NCBI GenBank assembly: GCA_036518955.1
Contig: DATDMG010000517.1
Span: 1 to 15,303 of the forward strand
Length of the DNA: 15,303 nt
Reading direction: 5' to 3'
DNA from: DATDMG01 sp036518955
GTDB lineage: Bacteria; Actinomycetota; Actinomycetes; Actinomycetales; Kineosporiaceae
Part shown: one piece after another, positions 14,529 through 15,303 of the stretch
Numbering within the stretch: position 1 is the stretch's first letter
How the letters are laid out: each line of letters starts with the position of its first letter
Made by a program: the position numbers and the translations under genes
The notes under the pieces: model-generated
What the model was told of the DNA's origin: nothing
Seen by the model: only the letters and a program-made list of their open reading frames with translations
Databases searched by the model: none

Positions 14529-15093
14529 ACACGCTCCCAGGCGCTGATGGAGCAGAAGCCTTCGGATTGCATGCCGGGTCTCGTTTCGACAGGTGGAAGG
14601 TGTCCGAGCCCAGTGAAACAGCGCACTCTTTCGCCGGATCGACAGGGCGTACCGACGTGGATCCGGACCGGAGGAAGGCTGATCCACTCACGACCACGCC
14701 CACCATCCCATGAGTTGTTGATCGCCTGCGGATCGGAAGGTTGTCCGGCGTCTGTCATGACTATGCTCCGCCAGCAGAACCCCAGGCGTAGCCGAGCCCG
14801 GGGCGGACCGTAACCCCATCCGCCGAACTCCTCGTCGAGTTTCTGCGGTCCGGGGACGGCGCGGGGCATCGGAGAGATGGCCGGCGCCGCGGGCGGGCGG
14901 ATCCACCCGGACGCCGTATCCAGCCCAACTGGCGCGCCAGGCCTACGCCTGCCGGCTGGTCGGCCACCTGCGCCTGCTGGACGACGCTGCCGGCCTCGGC
15001 TCTCGTAGCTGCGCCGCGGACAGCGAGCCGACCGTGAGAATCACGCACCTACCCAATGGGCGCTCGCATTCGGTCTGCCCAGACGAAAGATGA
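14529..15093. other. Intergenic stretch without a convincing gene
   Basis: About 565 bases separate the pseudoprotease from the partial hydrolase gene; both are on the minus strand. Several short frames are open here but none has a family motif, a ribosome-binding site and plausible composition together. On the + strand, 14761-15093 is open without a good start codon, and its end (from 14926) reads QLARQAYACRLVGHLRLLDD, which has protein-like composition and could be a gene relic. No tRNA, repeat array or insertion sequence is seen. The pseudoprotease promoter must lie near the left end, but I cannot point to clear hexamers. Confidence 0.4.
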
Positions 15094-15303
15094 TCAGGCC
15101 AGGGCTGCCACCACCGCGGCAGCGGCAGCCAGCGTGCTGTACAGGCGTGCCGCATCCTGAGGGACGGGCCAGCTCGACAGTTTGGCGACGACGGCGTTCG
15201 CGGAACGGTCGATGTAGATCATCTGACCGTGGATCCCCAGCGCCACCAACACGTCGCGACGCTCCGAAGGGAACCACAGCTGGTTGCGGTACATGCCGCC
15301 GGG
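15094..15303 (-). CDS. Serine hydrolase, beta-lactamase class C/6-aminohexanoate-dimer hydrolase type (C-terminal fragment)
   Basis: The last 69 codons of a minus-strand gene that continues past the right edge of the window. The fragment reads PGGMYRNQLWFPSERRDVLV, then LGIHGQMIYIDRSANAVVAK and LSSWPVP, ending at TGA (15094-15096). The G(I/Y)HGQ-IYIDxxxxxVVxKLSSWP pattern is the C-terminal end of class C beta-lactamase-fold hydrolases such as 6-aminohexanoate-dimer hydrolase (NylB-like) and related esterases. The catalytic SxxK and YxN motifs would lie outside the window, so activity cannot be judged. The Met near the left of the fragment is internal, not a start. Members hydrolyse amide or ester bonds; the substrate here is unknown. 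Confidence 0.8.
   Translation of the reverse strand, partial: PGGMYRNQLWFPSERRDVLVALGIHGQMIYIDRSANAVVAKLSSWPVPQDAARLYSTLAAAAAVVAALA

Noticed and set aside
14547..14813. Small + strand frame starting MEQKPSDCMPG upstream of the pseudoprotease
   Set aside because: No ribosome-binding site or recognisable family; it lies over the pseudoprotease leader.
1..15303. CRISPR arrays, tRNA/rRNA genes, insertion sequences and prophage genes
   Set aside because: I looked for regularly spaced repeats, cloverleaf-like sequences, transposase motifs and terminal inverted repeats and saw none.

Overview
The window is about 15.3 kb of very GC-rich DNA. Third codon positions are almost always G or C, several genes start with GTG, and many genes abut or overlap by 4 nt. 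All of this points to a high-GC actinobacterium; I cannot name the genus. The contents are mainly metabolic genes on the + strand, with a different, minus-strand region at the right end.

Region 1 (1-4514) looks like one acyl-CoA operon. A short leader with nested inverted repeats over a -10-like element precedes a long, N-terminally extended acyl-CoA dehydrogenase-like protein, a canonical acyl-CoA dehydrogenase, and a FadD2/FadD12-like acyl-CoA synthetase. Together they would activate an unknown carboxylic acid to its CoA thioester and oxidise it.

Region 2 (4511-7869) holds a MetA-type homoserine O-acyltransferase whose Glu111 predicts acetyl-CoA use, a Bax inhibitor-1 family membrane protein, and an APS kinase (CysC) behind a degenerate ATP-sulfurylase-like N-terminal half. 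metA and cysC both lack a good Shine-Dalgarno sequence and have a TANNNT element just before the start, so both may be leaderless.

Region 3 (7941-13105) resembles a polyamine- or ethanolamine-type gamma-glutamylation cluster: GntR/FCD regulator, glutamine synthetase-like ligase, aldehyde dehydrogenase, short-chain dehydrogenase, class I amidotransferase (PuuD-like gamma-glutamyl hydrolase), and a small helical protein of unknown function. From memory, the enzyme set matches Mycobacterium tuberculosis Rv2857c-Rv2860c. The aldehyde dehydrogenase is broken by two apparent internal deletions and a one-base frameshift, while its neighbours are intact.

Region 4 (13106-15303) starts with a hairpin between convergent genes. 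On the minus strand follows an exported trypsin-fold protein in which all three catalytic residues appear substituted (His to Gln, Asp to Asn, Ser to Val), joined by a Pro-rich linker to an unrecognised six-cysteine C-terminal domain. Its protease-like part is visibly less GC-rich than its surroundings. About 565 bases without a convincing gene come next, and then the C-terminal end of a class C beta-lactamase/6-aminohexanoate-dimer hydrolase-type protein that runs off the right edge.

The observations most worth following up are the triad-less pseudoprotease with its novel-looking C-terminal domain, the decayed aldehyde dehydrogenase inside an otherwise intact gamma-glutamylation operon, and the small translationally coupled protein ending that operon.
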